Positions 19,629 to 30,715 are shown, counted from the first letter of the stretch. The stretch: 64,000 nucleotides of DNA from Isochrysis galbana (GCA_018136815.1 CM030937.1:5818526-5882525); one strand, 5' to 3'. Notes: generated from the sequence alone by a model not told the origin. Program-made: numbers and translations.

Positions 19629-20320
19629 ATGCATGAGATGGATGTATCCATGATAATTATGACAACATCAAATTCAACAGCGATCACGAAAGAAATAAGA
19701 AGAACGATAGAGCGTTTCACCGTGCTATCTATGTGCTATGCAAAGCGGCGCACTTCGTTCGGCAACTCCACTGACTCTCCAGAAGAGCCCAAGCGGATAT
19801 CGGATATGGGCCGGCAACCTTAAAAACGCAAAACGCATCGACACCAACGACTTCCGACCGGTATTCGAAAGCATAGACAACGAAGAACTAGAACCGAGCC
19901 CAAAACTGACAAGACTAGCAAGAAAACTGGGAATAGAACATGTCATCAAACTCGAGAAGATAGAACACACAAACGACCAAGGATAAACCAAGGGCGAGAG
20001 AAGACGAGACGCCCCACGATAGAAAACTCCCTTGGGGGAAGCCGCATGGCTAGGGCTAGGGCCCCCACACCGCGCTGCCGCGTTGCACCAACGCACGCGA
20101 CGAACCAAATGAGACTCAATAGGCCTGCCCCCCCCCCCCCCCTCCCCCCCCAACGCTAGGCCCAAAGTAATGTACATGGGCAGACCCCCCCAAACCGAAC
20201 AAAAAGGAACGAAAGGGGGCGCGGGAGGGGAGAGAAGGGGGGGTGACGGCAATGTCGAGCGAGAGTCCTGAAGAGGAGTGAGCAGATAGTAGCGTAGCGG
20301 ACATCTTCAAGAATTTTTTT
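19629..20320 (+). mobile_element. LINE 3' end, degraded copy of a divergent subfamily
   Basis: Frames at 19660-19820 and 19738-19986 contain the LINE C-terminal signature in mutated, frame-shifted form (IERFTVLS, ISDMGRQP, KNAKRIDTNDFRPVFESID). A related 3' UTR follows (AATAGGCCTGCC, C-run, AACAAAAAGGAACGAAAGGGGG) and a T-run at about 20315. It is non-functional. Confidence 0.8.
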
Positions 20321-20324
20321 TAGT

Positions 20325-20640
20325 TGCGAGCGACTGGGTATAACCCACGCCGTCAAACACAGCGACAGCACATCCGGCAATAGCGACCAAGGATTGTATC
20401 AGCGGGCGAGAGACCAGAAGCGCCCCCTAAGCCCACGCACCACGCAACAATAGCAATAGGGGAAGCCGCGATTGGCGAGGCCCCTACAACGCGGCATTTC
20501 AGTCAAGCCGCAATCTGACGAATTGGGATGGCCCATAGGGCCTGAGGGCAATGAGGAAGGAGGCAGACCGGCGGCAGGCGCGGCGGAGGAGACGACTTCG
20601 GAGACGCTGACGGGCTGAGGCCCGTCAGCAGAGGAAGGCG
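20325..20640 (+). mobile_element. Second LINE 3' fragment directly behind the first
   Basis: The sequence restarts in LINE coding (LGITHAV.., ending NSDQG), matching the end of the previous copy (LGIEHVI..NDQG), and continues into a similar 3' UTR (GGGGAAGCCGCGATTGGC). Two truncated tails therefore lie head to tail. The right end is not sharp. Confidence 0.6.
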
Positions 20641-21055
20641 GGCAGGCGGGCTTGAGCGAGGGCGAGGACGGCGGCGAGAGCGACATCGAGCGAGAGGCGA
20701 GAGGCGAGGGTGAGTGAGAGGAGGGCTGTGTTGGCAGGGGCTGGTGAGGCAAGGAGAGTTTGTAGGGTACGAGTGTTACGAGAGCGAGAGCGACGAGAGC
20801 GAGAGCGACGGATGACGACTGACGACAAGACGTCGGATCCAACGATGCTGCGACACCGACTCACGAACACACTAGAATCATTCACCCAAACCAAGCAAAA
20901 CATGAAATAACCGAGACCCCACATCGCCGGTAACTCAAACACGTCGCGAGAGACAGAGAGAGAGAGCGAGAGAGAGAGAGAATCCGCAGCGACGGTCGGA
21001 GCGTGTCTTCGCTTTGGATTTTCCCACCAAGGCGGAAAGTCGAAGAGGAACGTTA
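20641..21055. other. repeat-rich spacer
   Basis: GAGCGAGAGCGAC-type short repeats (about 20640-20830) and a GA microsatellite (about 20950-20985). The open frames here follow the repeats. No gene supported. Confidence 0.4.
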
Positions 21056-21639
21056 TGTCGCGCAACCACGGCGATCACATTGGATACAGATCGCAGCGAG
21101 GTATCCTTGCAATCGAAGAAATCTTGCTGTTGAGCGTGGACCTTCTAGACGTTTCTATCGAGCAACCCCGAGTAGCAACCAAGGGAGGAGAAAACCAAAA
21201 ACCAACGGGACCAAGGGCTTCCATCTTCCATGCAACTTGCATCAAGGGGAAAGATAACCCAAAACCAAAGCAGCGAATCTAAATCAATCTCCAAGTGGAG
21301 ATGGCAAACCAAGGACCAAGGAGAAAGATTCCCTCACCCAAGCAGCGAACCTAAATCGATCTCCGAGGGGAGATGGCAAACCAAACCTGATTGCCCCCAG
21401 AAGCAGGTAAAGAAACGCGGGGAGATAGCGAATTAAACCTTTTGCGAGGCGCCTGGGAGGAAGAAAGGTGGGGAAACTTCCCTTCTCTTCGAGAGAAAGA
21501 GAGAGGGCGCTCCACAACCCTAGATCCTAGGCGTCCACGCGAAGTTTTTGACCGAGAACGAGAACGAGAATATTATAACGATAAATACCGAACGAAGAGG
21601 AGAGAGAAGCCTAACGAGCGTCGATTCGCGAATGCGACA
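21056..21639 (-). repeat. Putative 3' LTR of the chromovirus
   Basis: On the minus strand it begins TGTCGCATTCGCGA immediately after the purine tract TAGCAGGGGGG (21640-21650), the normal position of a 3' LTR, and would end ..GCGACA at 21056. Length 584 bp. A TATA-like stretch (TATAATATTC region, about 21570) suits a promoter. The right border is supported by the purine tract and by the same 14-bp terminus in the solo LTR at 54282-55040; the left border is only the matching TGTCGC/GCGACA terminus and is less sure because no second LTR is visible. Confidence 0.5.
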
Positions 21640-21650
21640 CCCCCCTGCTA
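21640..21650 (-). promoter_or_regulatory. Polypurine tract of the chromovirus
   Basis: Minus-strand TAGCAGGGGGG directly next to the LTR start TGTCGC. In LTR elements such a tract resists RNase H and primes plus-strand DNA synthesis. Confidence 0.5.
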
Positions 21651-22606
21651 GGATCGAGCGTCCCGCGAGGGAAAGAAGAGAACCTAACGGATAGCGGAGA
21701 GTTCCATCCAGGCAAGATGGCCGAGCAATACGCAATACCTAACGAGACCGAATGGGCGAGGAGCGAACGAAGAATGAAACAATAAATTCGAATGGAGAGC
21801 CACGCTCCAAACGCCGAACCACGACGGAAGACGTGACGACCGAGATACGAATAATCGAGGATCGATAAGAATAAGAACGCGGAACGACGAGAAACGAGAG
21901 AGTCCAGAACGAGAAACGAAGAAATCGAGAATCGAGAACGGTAAGAACGCGGAACGACAAGAATCGAGAATCGAGAACGAGAAACGAAGAACGGTAAGAA
22001 CGCGGAACGACGAGAATCGAGAATCGAGAACAAGAAACGAGGAACGGTAAGAACGCGCAACGACGAACGACGAACGATGAAATAAGAGTAGTGCGCGACG
22101 ATCGACGAGACAGGAAGTACCACACCCGTCCGGACGATAAGGTGTAGAATCGGCGGCCGGCGCGGCAGACCGCAGGACTCAACGCTGCAACCCATCCTCT
22201 TCTCTCTTTTACGAGAGTTTTACCTGGATGTTTGGGCGGTGTGGCGGCACCCAAGTTACAACGCGGCGTCTCCTGTTCTTCGATATATGAGTAGTCGAAC
22301 GGCCAACGGCAAAAGGCGGCGAGATATCACGACGGGCTCGGCACGTCACGCGCGAGCTAAACGACGAGGTACGGGGGTCTCCTGACAGAGCGCAGCGAAA
22401 GGGGAGGGAGATCCATCCTCCGTGGTCGAAAGGGGGGCGAGCCATACCTCTCTTCCCGCGGGGGGAACTATTCGGCGACCGCGGGGGGAAAATTCGGCGA
22501 CCGCGGGGGGGGGGAACTGGAAAAGAATTCCCGTACGTTCCCGTACCGCGATCAAACGTAAACGACGGCGTTGAGAGATATCGGAGGGGCGTGACAGTCG
22601 CGACTG
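21651..22606. other. 3' untranslated part of the chromovirus
   Basis: Between the stop of pol and the purine tract. It contains loosely repeated GAATCGAGAACGAGAAACGA units (about 21900-22060) and G-runs at about 22485-22515. Open frames of 170-190 codons on the minus strand are low-complexity Ser/Arg/Phe strings produced by those repeats. Confidence 0.45.
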
Positions 22607-25600
22607 TCAGAAGAACGCAGAGGGTGTGTCGAGCAGAGAGACGAGGGTGCGATCCGATGGCGACAGGCGTGCGAGAGCCTCGGAGCGACAGCGAACGAAG
22701 GTAGGCGAGGCAAGGGCAGCGTGCGCAAATGAGTGGGAGCCAAACCACGGGGAACCGCGCGACGATCCCGACGAGTACCACCACTGCCCGAGGACGAAGA
22801 CCGCGTGCTGCGGCCGCATCATTGGACCTGCAGGGTTGGCAACAGACGGGCGGGCTGAGACGGGCAAATGGGAGACATGAGCAATGGGGCCACTGTGCGA
22901 GGACGGTGCGAGACGAGGCGAGCGGCGCGGGGCCTGATGATCCGAGCCGGTGGTCTCGGATCCCACGGGAGCTTCGATCGCGTGCGACGTCGGCGGGGCT
23001 GAGACGGTCTGAGATTGTGATTCTGCAGCCCGCTTTCTCATCTGAGGCTTACGAAGAGGAGGGAAGGGGTGAGCATCATCATAGGCGGTGACGAGCGACT
23101 CGCAGCGGCGAAGCAGTTCGGCTAGCGGCTCCCATGTGGCCGCAGCTTTCGCGTAGCCACGCCATTTGACGAGGTACTGTCTGGAATCGCCTCGACCTTT
23201 GCGGTCAAGAAGTGCATCAACCAGATACTCGTCTGCTTGGACGGGATCTTCATCTGTGAGGGTATAGTAGGGACGGAGGTTAGTCACATGCACCTCCTCG
23301 GAGAGGAGGCGATTTTCTTGGTCGCGTAGTCGGTAGCGGCCAGCGCCAAGCGCCTCGGCAATGCGATATGGTCCGCTGTAGTGGTAGAGGAGCTTGTTGC
23401 GGAGTCCTGGAATCTTGCGAACCACCCTATCACCTGGAGCGAATTGGATGGGGGGAGAGTGAGTGCGTAGCGTGTCAGCGAGTGCGTCGGCTTGAGACTC
23501 TAAAGTTGCATCATAAGCTGCGGCCCACGCCGCCTTTAAACGACAATGCATTTTCCAAGCGTACGAGCGAATTTCCTGAGGTAACTCGGGAGATGGACCA
23601 GTCTCAGATGGATCAGAAAGCTGGGCAGGCAGGCGAAGCTCACGGCCATAGAGCAAGGCAGCAGGCGACATGCGGGTTATGCGATTGGCGGAAGCGCGCA
23701 TGCTCATTAAAAAGAACGGGAGATGATCGACCCAATGACCGCCGCCTTCATCGGTAGCACGAGCCATGTTGATCAAGGTCTGCTGAGCTCGTTCCACCAG
23801 GCCCACACTCTCGTGATGATGAGGTGTGCTTGGCCGCAAGTCGGTGCCAGTGCGCTCGAGGATGATCGAGGTAAGTTGACTAGCAAGGTTGCTGCCGGAG
23901 TCCGAGCGGAGTTGCCTTGGTACTCCGTGCCGAGAAACGACGTATGACATGAAGGCGTGAAGAGCGTCGGCACTCGAGGGGTCGCCGTTGTGAGGGGCCG
24001 CCTCGATCCAACGAGTGAGCGAGTCCACGAAAACGAGGAGCTTGTCGAAGCCTCGAGAGCCCTTGATGAAGTCGTGCGTAGGAGCCATCGAGACGACGTC
24101 GCAGAAGACGATGTCGAACGGATAGGCGCCGACCTGCGGTCCCTTGGGGTCTGCGAGGTGGCGGAAGGGTGGCTTAGCTAAAGTGCACTCGTGGCATTGG
24201 CGAACGTGCTCAGAGACGTCTGCGTTCATGCCAGGCCAAAAATATCGGTCTCGTAGAAGGCGCGCCATTCGGTTGTCGCCGAGGTGGCACAGGTGGTCGT
24301 GAAAGGCTTCGAGGTAGGCGCGGCGCATCGTCTTCGGCACGTAGAGGCAGAGCTTCTCGCCGTCTCTCGCCGGCACTCGTCGGTAGAGTAGTCCAGATCG
24401 CAACAGGCATCGAGAATATTCGCGACTAAGCCAACGCAAGCGACGATGGTCGAGGTCGGGGTTATGAGGAGCGGAAGAGAGAAAGCGGATGAGGTCGTGG
24501 CAGTCGGGGTCCTCGGCCTGTGCCTCTTTGAGCGCCTCGGCGTTAGGTGTACCGACGTCGAGGTAGGAGAGGTTGATAGAATCCCTGGTCGTAGAGGACA
24601 TCCTGGACGATCGTTCGTCAGCTTGCAGACTGGATGCCGTGGTGGTACGAGAACGAGAGGCGGCGACGGCTGGCGACTGATTATTCGATGCCGTGGTGGA
24701 GCGAGAGTTAGGGACGACGGCGGCTAGCAGCTGCCCACCCCCCTGCTTAGGAGCGGACGTCTCCGACGTCCCATCGTCTGCAGCCACCAAGCGTGACACG
24801 CCATCCGCGTCTTTGTGATTAGCGCCCGGCTTGTGCTCGACGGTGAAGCGATACTCGGACAACTTGAGCGCCCAGCGCATCAGACGCGACGCCGGCCCAC
24901 CCTGGACGGTGTCCTTCATGGTGTGCAACCAACGGAGAGCTTGGTGATCGATGACGAGGCGGAAGTGCCGGCCCCAAAGGTACGGTCGCCAAGTGCGAAT
25001 GCTTTCCAAGGCAGCAAGAAGCTCCACCTCGGTGGTGGTCCAATGACGCTCCGCGGCGGTGAGGCGGCGACCGTAATACGCAACGACATGCTCGTGTCCG
25101 TGGTCGTCAACCTGCGACAGGATTCCGCCGATACCCAGGGTACTGGCCGCGTCCGTTTTGACGATGAACTCCTTGTCGTGACGAGGCGCAGCCAACACTG
25201 GAGCAGACGTGATGAGATCGATGAGGCGACGGATCGCTGTCTGGCACTCAGGCGACTGAGAGACGGTAGCCACGTCGACGCCCGTACGAGTAAGGTCGGT
25301 GAGAGGGGCCGCGACGTGCGCGAAGCCCTTGATGAACCGACGGTAGTACGAACAAAGGCCGAGAAACGAGCGAACCTTTTCGAGCGAATCGATGTGACGC
25401 GGATCGATCGAGCGTACCGCCTCGACTTTCTTGGGGTCCATCTCGAGACCACGACGAGACACGACGTGCCCGAGGTATTCGCCCTTGATAGCGAACAAGA
25501 TGCACTTGGAGGCCTTGCATGAGAGACCAGCCCATCGGAGACGCTCGAGAACGAGATCGAGACGGTGAAGCATTTGCTCGAAGGAGGTGTCGATGCGTTC

Positions 25601-26455
25601 CTCAAGCGTGCTACCTGTGCCTGTCGACCAAATTCCGATGTCGTCCAGGTACGGCATGCAAATCTCCCACGCGAGGCCCTGGAGCACCGCATCCATGAGA
25701 CGACACATGTAGGAAGGGCCGGATTGGACGCCGAACGGGAGGTAGTTGAACTCGTACTTCTGGCGATGGGTGCAGAACGCCGTGATGGGTTTGTCCTCCT
25801 CCTTGATAGGCAGACACCAGAAGCCGGAGGCGAGATCGAGCAGGCAGAGAAACAAAGAATCTCGAGAGCCTTGGCCCCGAGATAGACGATCGATAGCTTC
25901 GACGGTGAGCGGGAGAGGACTATCCGAGATACGAAGCTTCGAGTTCGTGTCGCGATAATCGACACAGAAGCGAACGGATCCGTCCTTCTTGCCGACGAGG
26001 ACGACCCGCGAAGCCCATGGCGAATTGGACTTACGAATGATGCCTGCCGCCTCCATCTCGGCGACGTGCTTGTCGACGATGGCACGGCCCTCGTCGCCCA
26101 TCTTGGACGGAGCGTGCCGGTGGGCTGTAGCACCGGGGAGGAGAGGCAGCTCGACCTCCATGACGTGCGTGTGCCGAGGGTTCTTCGGGTCGAGAGCGAA
26201 CGCGTCGATATGCCGTGCCAGCAGGCAGCGTACGCGCTGCCTCTGGGACGGCGACAATTGCTTGTCGGGATCGATGGTGATAGCGTCGAGGAGCGCGCGC
26301 TGTGCCTCAGTGAGCGAGGACTCGGGGTCGTCCCTATCGCCGGCGACCGTCGGCCGAGCCTCGTGCAACTTGTACTCGATGTAGGCTGACGCCACCGGCG
26401 AGTACGCAGGAAGGGTTACAGGACGTGGTGCCAGGTTCCAGACCGTGATCAGCAC
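22607..26455 (-). CDS. Chromovirus Pol: RT, RNase H, integrase, chromodomain
   Basis: 1282 codons, intact. RT: SPWASRVVLVGKKDG, catalytic Asp in CLLDLASGF (about residue 207), LPFGVQSGP, YLDD (269-272). RNase H: about residues 440-560, with TDAAS, the active-site Glu in TTTEVELLA, and DADGVSR. Integrase: zinc finger H..H..CHEC (about 690-745), then DDE catalytic Asp in FCDVVS, Asp in RSDSGSN and Glu in GLVERAQ. The C-terminus carries a chromodomain (EYLVDALLDRK..YLVKWRGYAKAAATWEP), which in chromoviruses steers integration to marked chromatin. About 130 more residues follow. The frame overlaps the end of the protease frame and is open only from 26482, so it is probably made by -1 ribosomal frameshifting; I see no canonical slippery heptamer in the right phase. 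Confidence 0.93.
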   Translation of the reverse strand: MLITVWNLAPRPVTLPAYSPVASAYIEYKLHEARPTVAGDRDDPESSLTEAQRALLDAITIDPDKQLSPSQRQRVRCLLARHIDAFALDPKNPRHTHVMEVELPLLPGATAHRHAPSKMGDEGRAIVDKHVAEMEAAGIIRKSNSPWASRVVLVGKKDGSVRFCVDYRDTNSKLRISDSPLPLTVEAIDRLSRGQGSRDSLFLCLLDLASGFWCLPIKEEDKPITAFCTHRQKYEFNYLPFGVQSGPSYMCRLMDAVLQGLAWEICMPYLDDIGIWSTGTGSTLEERIDTSFEQMLHRLDLVLERLRWAGLSCKASKCILFAIKGEYLGHVVSRRGLEMDPKKVEAVRSIDPRHIDSLEKVRSFLGLCSYYRRFIKGFAHVAAPLTDLTRTGVDVATVSQSPECQTAIRRLIDLITSAPVLAAPRHDKEFIVKTDAASTLGIGGILSQVDDHGHEHVVAYYGRRLTAAERHWTTTEVELLAALESIRTWRPYLWGRHFRLVIDHQALRWLHTMKDTVQGGPASRLMRWALKLSEYRFTVEHKPGANHKDADGVSRLVAADDGTSETSAPKQGGGQLLAAVVPNSRSTTASNNQSPAVAASRSRTTTASSLQADERSSRMSSTTRDSINLSYLDVGTPNAEALKEAQAEDPDCHDLIRFLSSAPHNPDLDHRRLRWLSREYSRCLLRSGLLYRRVPARDGEKLCLYVPKTMRRAYLEAFHDHLCHLGDNRMARLLRDRYFWPGMNADVSEHVRQCHECTLAKPPFRHLADPKGPQVGAYPFDIVFCDVVSMAPTHDFIKGSRGFDKLLVFVDSLTRWIEAAPHNGDPSSADALHAFMSYVVSRHGVPRQLRSDSGSNLASQLTSIILERTGTDLRPSTPHHHESVGLVERAQQTLINMARATDEGGGHWVDHLPFFLMSMRASANRITRMSPAALLYGRELRLPAQLSDPSETGPSPELPQEIRSYAWKMHCRLKAAWAAAYDATLESQADALADTLRTHSPPIQFAPGDRVVRKIPGLRNKLLYHYSGPYRIAEALGAGRYRLRDQENRLLSEEVHVTNLRPYYTLTDEDPVQADEYLVDALLDRKGRGDSRQYLVKWRGYAKAAATWEPLAELLRRCESLVTAYDDAHPFPPLRKPQMRKRAAESQSQTVSAPPTSHAIEAPVGSETTGSDHQAPRRSPRLAPSSHSGPIAHVSHLPVSARPSVANPAGPMMRPQHAVFVLGQWWYSSGSSRGSPWFGSHSFAHAALASPTFVRCRSEALARLSPSDRTLVSLLDTPSAFF

Positions 26456-27533
26456 CTCCCCTCCGGAGTTGGGGTTTCGACGCTAGTGGCGACCATTGGA
26501 GGAGAATCGAGGCCGTCACGGGGTGGTAGACGGTCGACGAGGATGGCGGAGTCGGGGTAGTTTTCGATGATCTCCAGCGGCAGGCGAACGGAGAACGTAC
26601 CCCTCGATCGCGAGGGGATAGTGATAGGCTGCCTGGTGTACAGAGCGAACTCTTTCGACGCAACGGCCGACGTAGAGACGTCGGCGAAGAGTGGCTCAAT
26701 TTCGACGGCGGCAGACGAACGGTTAGGAGACGAAGGTGGACTGCGAGTGAAGTCGAGACGAGGGGGCGGCTCAAGCTCGGGATCGAGAGGGGGCAATGGA
26801 ACCGAAGTCGACATTGCCGGCGGCGACTCGCCGTGAGCCTGGCGGGATGAAACGTTGTCCGAGATAGGAACGAGCGACGACTCCTCTGCCCGTGGCGAGT
26901 CGGCGGAGATCACGGCGACAAGCGGTGCAGAGGAGAGACGAGGGCGAGTGGAGACGAGGGACGGAACGCGACGATTGTTGACCATAAGGGTCAAGCGGCT
27001 ATCACACCCAGCATCCGGCGACAGTTCGATACAGGCGGCGTATGCTTCCAGGAAATCGTTTCCCAGGAGAAGCATAGGTGCGCCTTCGACGACGAGGAAA
27101 CGGTGTCGGAATTCGACACCGGAGAGAGAGAAGACCAACGTGGCGTAGCCGCGGGTACGGAGGGGGTTACCATCCGGTCCGACAACGGCAGGTCGGTCCG
27201 AAGCATGTTCGACTAAGACGCAAGCGTCGCGGGGCAGTGTGGCCAACAGCTCGGTGGTTACAACCGAGGGACCGGCTCCCGTGTCGGCTAGAGTCTTGTT
27301 GACGGCGAGGGCGGAATCGACGATATAACGAGTAGGGCCCGTGGCGGAGTGACGGCAAACGATGAGATCGCGAACGTACAGGCAGTGGCGGGGTATAGGC
27401 TTGGCGGCGTGTCGGAGACAAGCCTCGCCGGTACCTCCCTGGTCAAAGAAGCGACGACAGCAGGCTGGTTGAGAGCAGGTGTGAAACCCGAGGGAACGAA
27501 GGCGGCGTGCCGCTGCCTATGGTCGGCAATGAC
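26449..27533 (-). CDS. Chromovirus aspartic protease region, 5' end in gap
   Basis: The frame is open from the N gap down to TGA at 26449-26451. Near 27255-27290 it has the retropepsin site LADTGAGPS, followed by GYATLVFSL and LLLGNDFLEAY, the flap and ILG-like parts of gypsy proteases. Cys residues just downstream of the gap may be the remains of a Gag zinc knuckle, but the spacing is not canonical. The C-terminal 150 residues are Pro/Ser-rich and link to Pol. The enzyme would cut the Gag-Pol precursor. The N-terminal part (Gag) is missing because of the gap. Confidence 0.85.
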
Positions 27534-27633
27534 NNNNNNNNNNNNNNNNNNNNNNNNNNNNNNNNNNNNNNNNNNNNNNNNNNNNNNNNNNNNNNNNNNN
27601 NNNNNNNNNNNNNNNNNNNNNNNNNNNNNNNNN
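27534..27633. other. assembly gap (100 N)
   Basis: Exactly 100 N, the usual placeholder for a gap of unknown size. It interrupts the chromovirus. Confidence 0.99.
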
Positions 27634-27639
27634 GGTCTT

Positions 27640-28150
27640 CCCGCGCGACTCCCTCTCCGTCGCCGCGCCCCAGCTCCCTTCTTCCCGTATCGTCCCGTAT
27701 CGGTCCGCCCCCCCTCCCTTCTCCTCTCCTCTCCCCGGCTCCCCCGCGGAAGCCCTCCCCCCTCTCTCCCCTCCCGTTTCTCCCCGAGTGCTTCCTTGAG
27801 TTTCCGGCCTCCTTTTGTCTAGTTCTTTCCCGCGCGATTCCCTCCCCCCCGCGCGTGACGTTTTCCCTCGGTGTCCCAAGAACGCTCAGCATCGCCGCTC
27901 GAGCGCCCCCCCGTGCCTCTCCCGTCTGCTCCTCGTCTCCGTCCTTGTGCTGCGACGCCCCATGTCGACCGAGAGTGTGCCCACGGTCCCAGCCCCGTCC
28001 CCGTGTAATCCTTCGCTCCCTGTTGTCTCCCCTCCCACGCTCCAAGTGAGCCATACATCCCATGTTACTTCTCACCTCCCACTCACACCCAGCCGCACCA
28101 CAGCCACAGCTCTACACAGCCCATCACACATCTACTGTACCAGAGTACTC
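27640..28150 (+). repeat. Dispersed repeat C, copy 1
   Basis: Pyrimidine-rich sequence also found inverted at 34750-35260 and, shorter, at 45245-45417. Shared landmarks: GCGCGTGACGTTTTCCC, CTCCAAGTGAGCCATACATCCCATGTTAC-like segment, CACTCACACC..CACAGCCACAGCTC. Open frames on the complementary strands are shadows. In this copy it abuts an inverted LINE tail. Confidence 0.7.
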
Positions 28151-28154
28151 CCTA

Positions 28155-28310
28155 ATCTACACTGACAACGCCCTTAGTTTCCCTTCCCTCCACCTCTTCC
28201 CCTCCCCCCCGTCATTCCTTTGTCTTTGGTATTCGGGGTTCGGCCCAGGTGCCGGGTGCGCTACCATGGGCCTGGTTTAGAGTGCGGGTTCCGGGCAGGC
28301 CCGTTGTTAG
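28155..28310 (-). mobile_element. LINE 3' UTR fragment, inverted
   Basis: On the minus strand it reads GCCTGCCCGGAACCCGCACTC.., CAGGCCCATGGTAGCGCACC.., then the GAGGTGGAGGGAAGGGAA-type block, all landmarks of the LINE 3' UTR at 16610-16740. No coding part remains. Confidence 0.7.
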
Positions 28311-28998
28311 TCGGGTGACTATCAACTACACCTACGCCATCCGCGCATGCAATCCGCTCCAGATGCCCCTTGTCATCCATTCCGGGTTTAGTACGCTTGC
28401 GTGAAAGTAGTGGGTCGCCAGAGCCGCGTGCGTGGTGAGAATAAGAATAAGCTATGAAATGTTTTCTATAAGAGCAGGTTCTGGACTGCGCGCCATAGTG
28501 TCCCGAATCCAGACTAGGCGATAGCCGGTGTGTTGAAGATGTGTACAGCTTCTAACAACTCACTGAAGACAACAGCTCGGGCGCCCAATATAGCATTTGA
28601 AAAAATTCTGGTGCCCAATATAGTACTTGAGTGCTATGTGAAAAGGTCGCTTTCAAACGCGGTAGCGCGGCACCCGGGGCACTCGCAAGTACACCCGAAC
28701 AACCAGCAAGCAGCTCCAAATCCAACCGCCCCGCACCAAGCTGTGCACCGACGCCGCTCACTTACACCACCCTGCAGATTTTTCGGGCCGGCCGCTTCAA
28801 TGGTCGCCGACTATCGCCGGTCATATACCTACCTATTCCTATCCTTTGACGCTTTCCGACACAAGCTGCATCCAGGAGCCAGGCGGGAAAGGGGACTACA
28901 AGAACGGCAAATACGTCTGCACACATTCGATTGCTGCGGCATGCATGAGTCCCCAAGGCAATGACATGTGCGAAAAGGAGAGGGCAAATCTTGTTGTT
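28311..28998. other. intergenic, no gene seen
   Basis: Downstream of the methyltransferase gene. A GCCCAATATAG motif occurs twice (about 28577 and 28612). No supported gene; open frames at 28530-28964 and 28846-29274 are partly antisense to the last methyltransferase exon. Confidence 0.4.
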
Positions 28999-30715
28999 CT
29001 AGTCAGAGCGCGCGCCATCGGTATCATCAATCTCCGAGGCCCGAGCTTCCCACGTGAGCAGGTGCGTGTCATCTTTTGCGGTCTCCGCTCGCCGGTCGAC
29101 AATCAACCCTGCATCGGCCATGGCAGCTGCACCCCGTTTGATGGCGTCCAACTCTGCCTCGCCAATAGGTACTGCAGGCTTTGTTGCAATGGCGGCGAAG
29201 TGGCGGCCAGTGGCGGCGGCCAACTTAACCGGAGCAAAGCCTTGTCGTACCAGATCTGCGGCGAGTTCGCCTGATAGCTGGTATTCGGCATACTCGTCCA
29301 AGTAGGGCTCTGTATGAATTGAAGGTGGGTTGGGTCACAAAGTCAAGGAAATCGAGCTTGAAAGTGAGTGCATAGATAGTGTATAAAGCGCATAGCCTTA
29401 GTACACTCGCCTTCAATAGGTGTGGGTTGCGACTAGCGACGCAACGCGGGCATCGCAACAGCTAAAGGCCCGCCGGTGGGTGGAGTCCTCCTCACAAAGA
29501 CCCTCTTGAGGTGCAGTGCAGCATGCCCCCCTACCTGTGGCACGGATCAAAGAATACAGTGCTGGGTTGCCGCGTAGCTTCTTGTACCCTGGAGTCTCGA
29601 AGTCCATCTCGGAGATCCACAACTGACCGCCGGGCCGCAGTAGCCGATGGGCCTCGGCCGCCACCTGAGTGGAACATCAGGTAGGAGCAAGGTAGTCAAT
29701 CCTTGAGCAGGTACTGCAACGCGCCAAAGGCTGAGCTCCGGGGCCATGTCCTTCCACATCACATGCGACATCACCACTGGTCCTCAAGGATTGTATCAAG
29801 ACAATGCACCGTGCGTCGAAGTGCACGCCATTCAGGCACGGGCATTGCGCCCTCACGTCGCGGAAGGCGGATTGGGGCAGTTCATGCGCCACCAGCGTGA
29901 GGCAGACGACGTCGGCGGAAGCATCCGGCAGGCCGGTTCGCGCGATGTCGGCAAGACGGAGCTCGCAACGCGCATCCGCCCTAATGGGTGACACCCACGG
30001 TGGCGAATCGAGCGGCGCCAAGGTTAGCAGTCGCTGGCCCACACTGATCATGTACGGAGACAAGTCAAATCCAATCACCTACATTATAAGGTGTAAGTCT
30101 CGTCGCGCGCGCTCGCAAGATGTTGGTGAGGCAAGGGGAACACATTGCAGCGTCCTGGGGCTTGCATTTGCTGCACCAATTCCACCCTTCGGCCTCGCCG
30201 CGTGCCGCCCGCTGCCTGCAGAAGGCTCGGGTGCGCAGCCGCACCTTTTGAGCATGTGGGTGCTTCTCCGCCAGCCTCCGCGTCGAGCCGCCTGTACCGC
30301 AGCCCATATCAACGAGGATAGCCCCTTGCGGCACCTGCGCTCCGAGGTCGCCAAGCGCCGCCTCGAATGCTCCGCGGAACGCCTCCTCTCCCTCCGCTCG
30401 GTACGCTGGGAAGTTGCGTGCTCCGACGGCCTTCGACGCTAATTCCTGCTCCCATGCTGCCTCCCAGCACAGATTGCCCGCCTCGTAAGCGTGGAACGGC
30501 CGGCAGTAGTATTCGGGAGGAGAGAGCGCGAGATCCTCGAGAGAGACTTCTTCCCAGCTCTGCTCCGCGATCCAGGCGCGCGCTCCGGGCCAATCGATGC
30601 CGTTGGCCTGTGCAGTCCGTACCATTGTGCGCCGCGCCTGCGGCACTAGCAGCAGCGGGTACAGCGGAGAGCGCAGGACGCCGTCGAGCAGCTTGGCGCC
30701 GAGGCCGGACACCAT
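28999..30715 (-). CDS. SAM-dependent class I methyltransferase, four exons
   Basis: Exons on the minus strand: 30715-30245, 30078-29857, 29664-29535, 29309-28999; donors GTGCGG, GTGAGG, GTAGGG, all acceptors AG; 377 residues. Joining exons 1 and 2 restores the SAM-binding core: motif I VDMGCGTGGSTRRL, then VIGFDLSPYM with the acidic residue that binds the ribose. Exon 2 gives ADVVCLTLVAHELP (motif IV region), exon 3 LLRPGGQLWISEMDF (post-motif), and the exon 3/4 join RATEPYLDEY. This is the architecture of UbiE/small-molecule methyltransferases. A hydrophobic N-terminus of about 25 residues could be an organelle signal. The substrate is unknown. The start is the ATG at about 30715; a longer frame upstream runs through repeat D and is unlikely to be coding. 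Confidence 0.88.

Larger units (their letters stand above)
21056..27533 (-). mobile_element. Ty3/gypsy chromovirus LTR retrotransposon, 5' part lost in an assembly gap
   Basis: Minus-strand element with protease (26449-27533), RT, RNase H, integrase and chromodomain (22607-26455) in the gypsy order, followed by a 3' UTR of about 970 bp, a purine tract and a putative 3' LTR. Gag and the 5' LTR would lie at or beyond the N gap at 27534; the sequence after the gap does not resemble the 3' LTR, so the gap hides either the end of the element or a misjoin. Confidence 0.85.

Noticed and set aside
21611-22254. Minus-strand ORFs of 171-194 codons next to the chromovirus LTR
   Set aside because: Low-complexity readings of GAGAACGA-type repeats in the element's 3' untranslated region.
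27634-28170. 5' LTR of the chromovirus after the gap
   Set aside because: No similarity to 21056-21639; it is dispersed repeat C, present elsewhere without the element.
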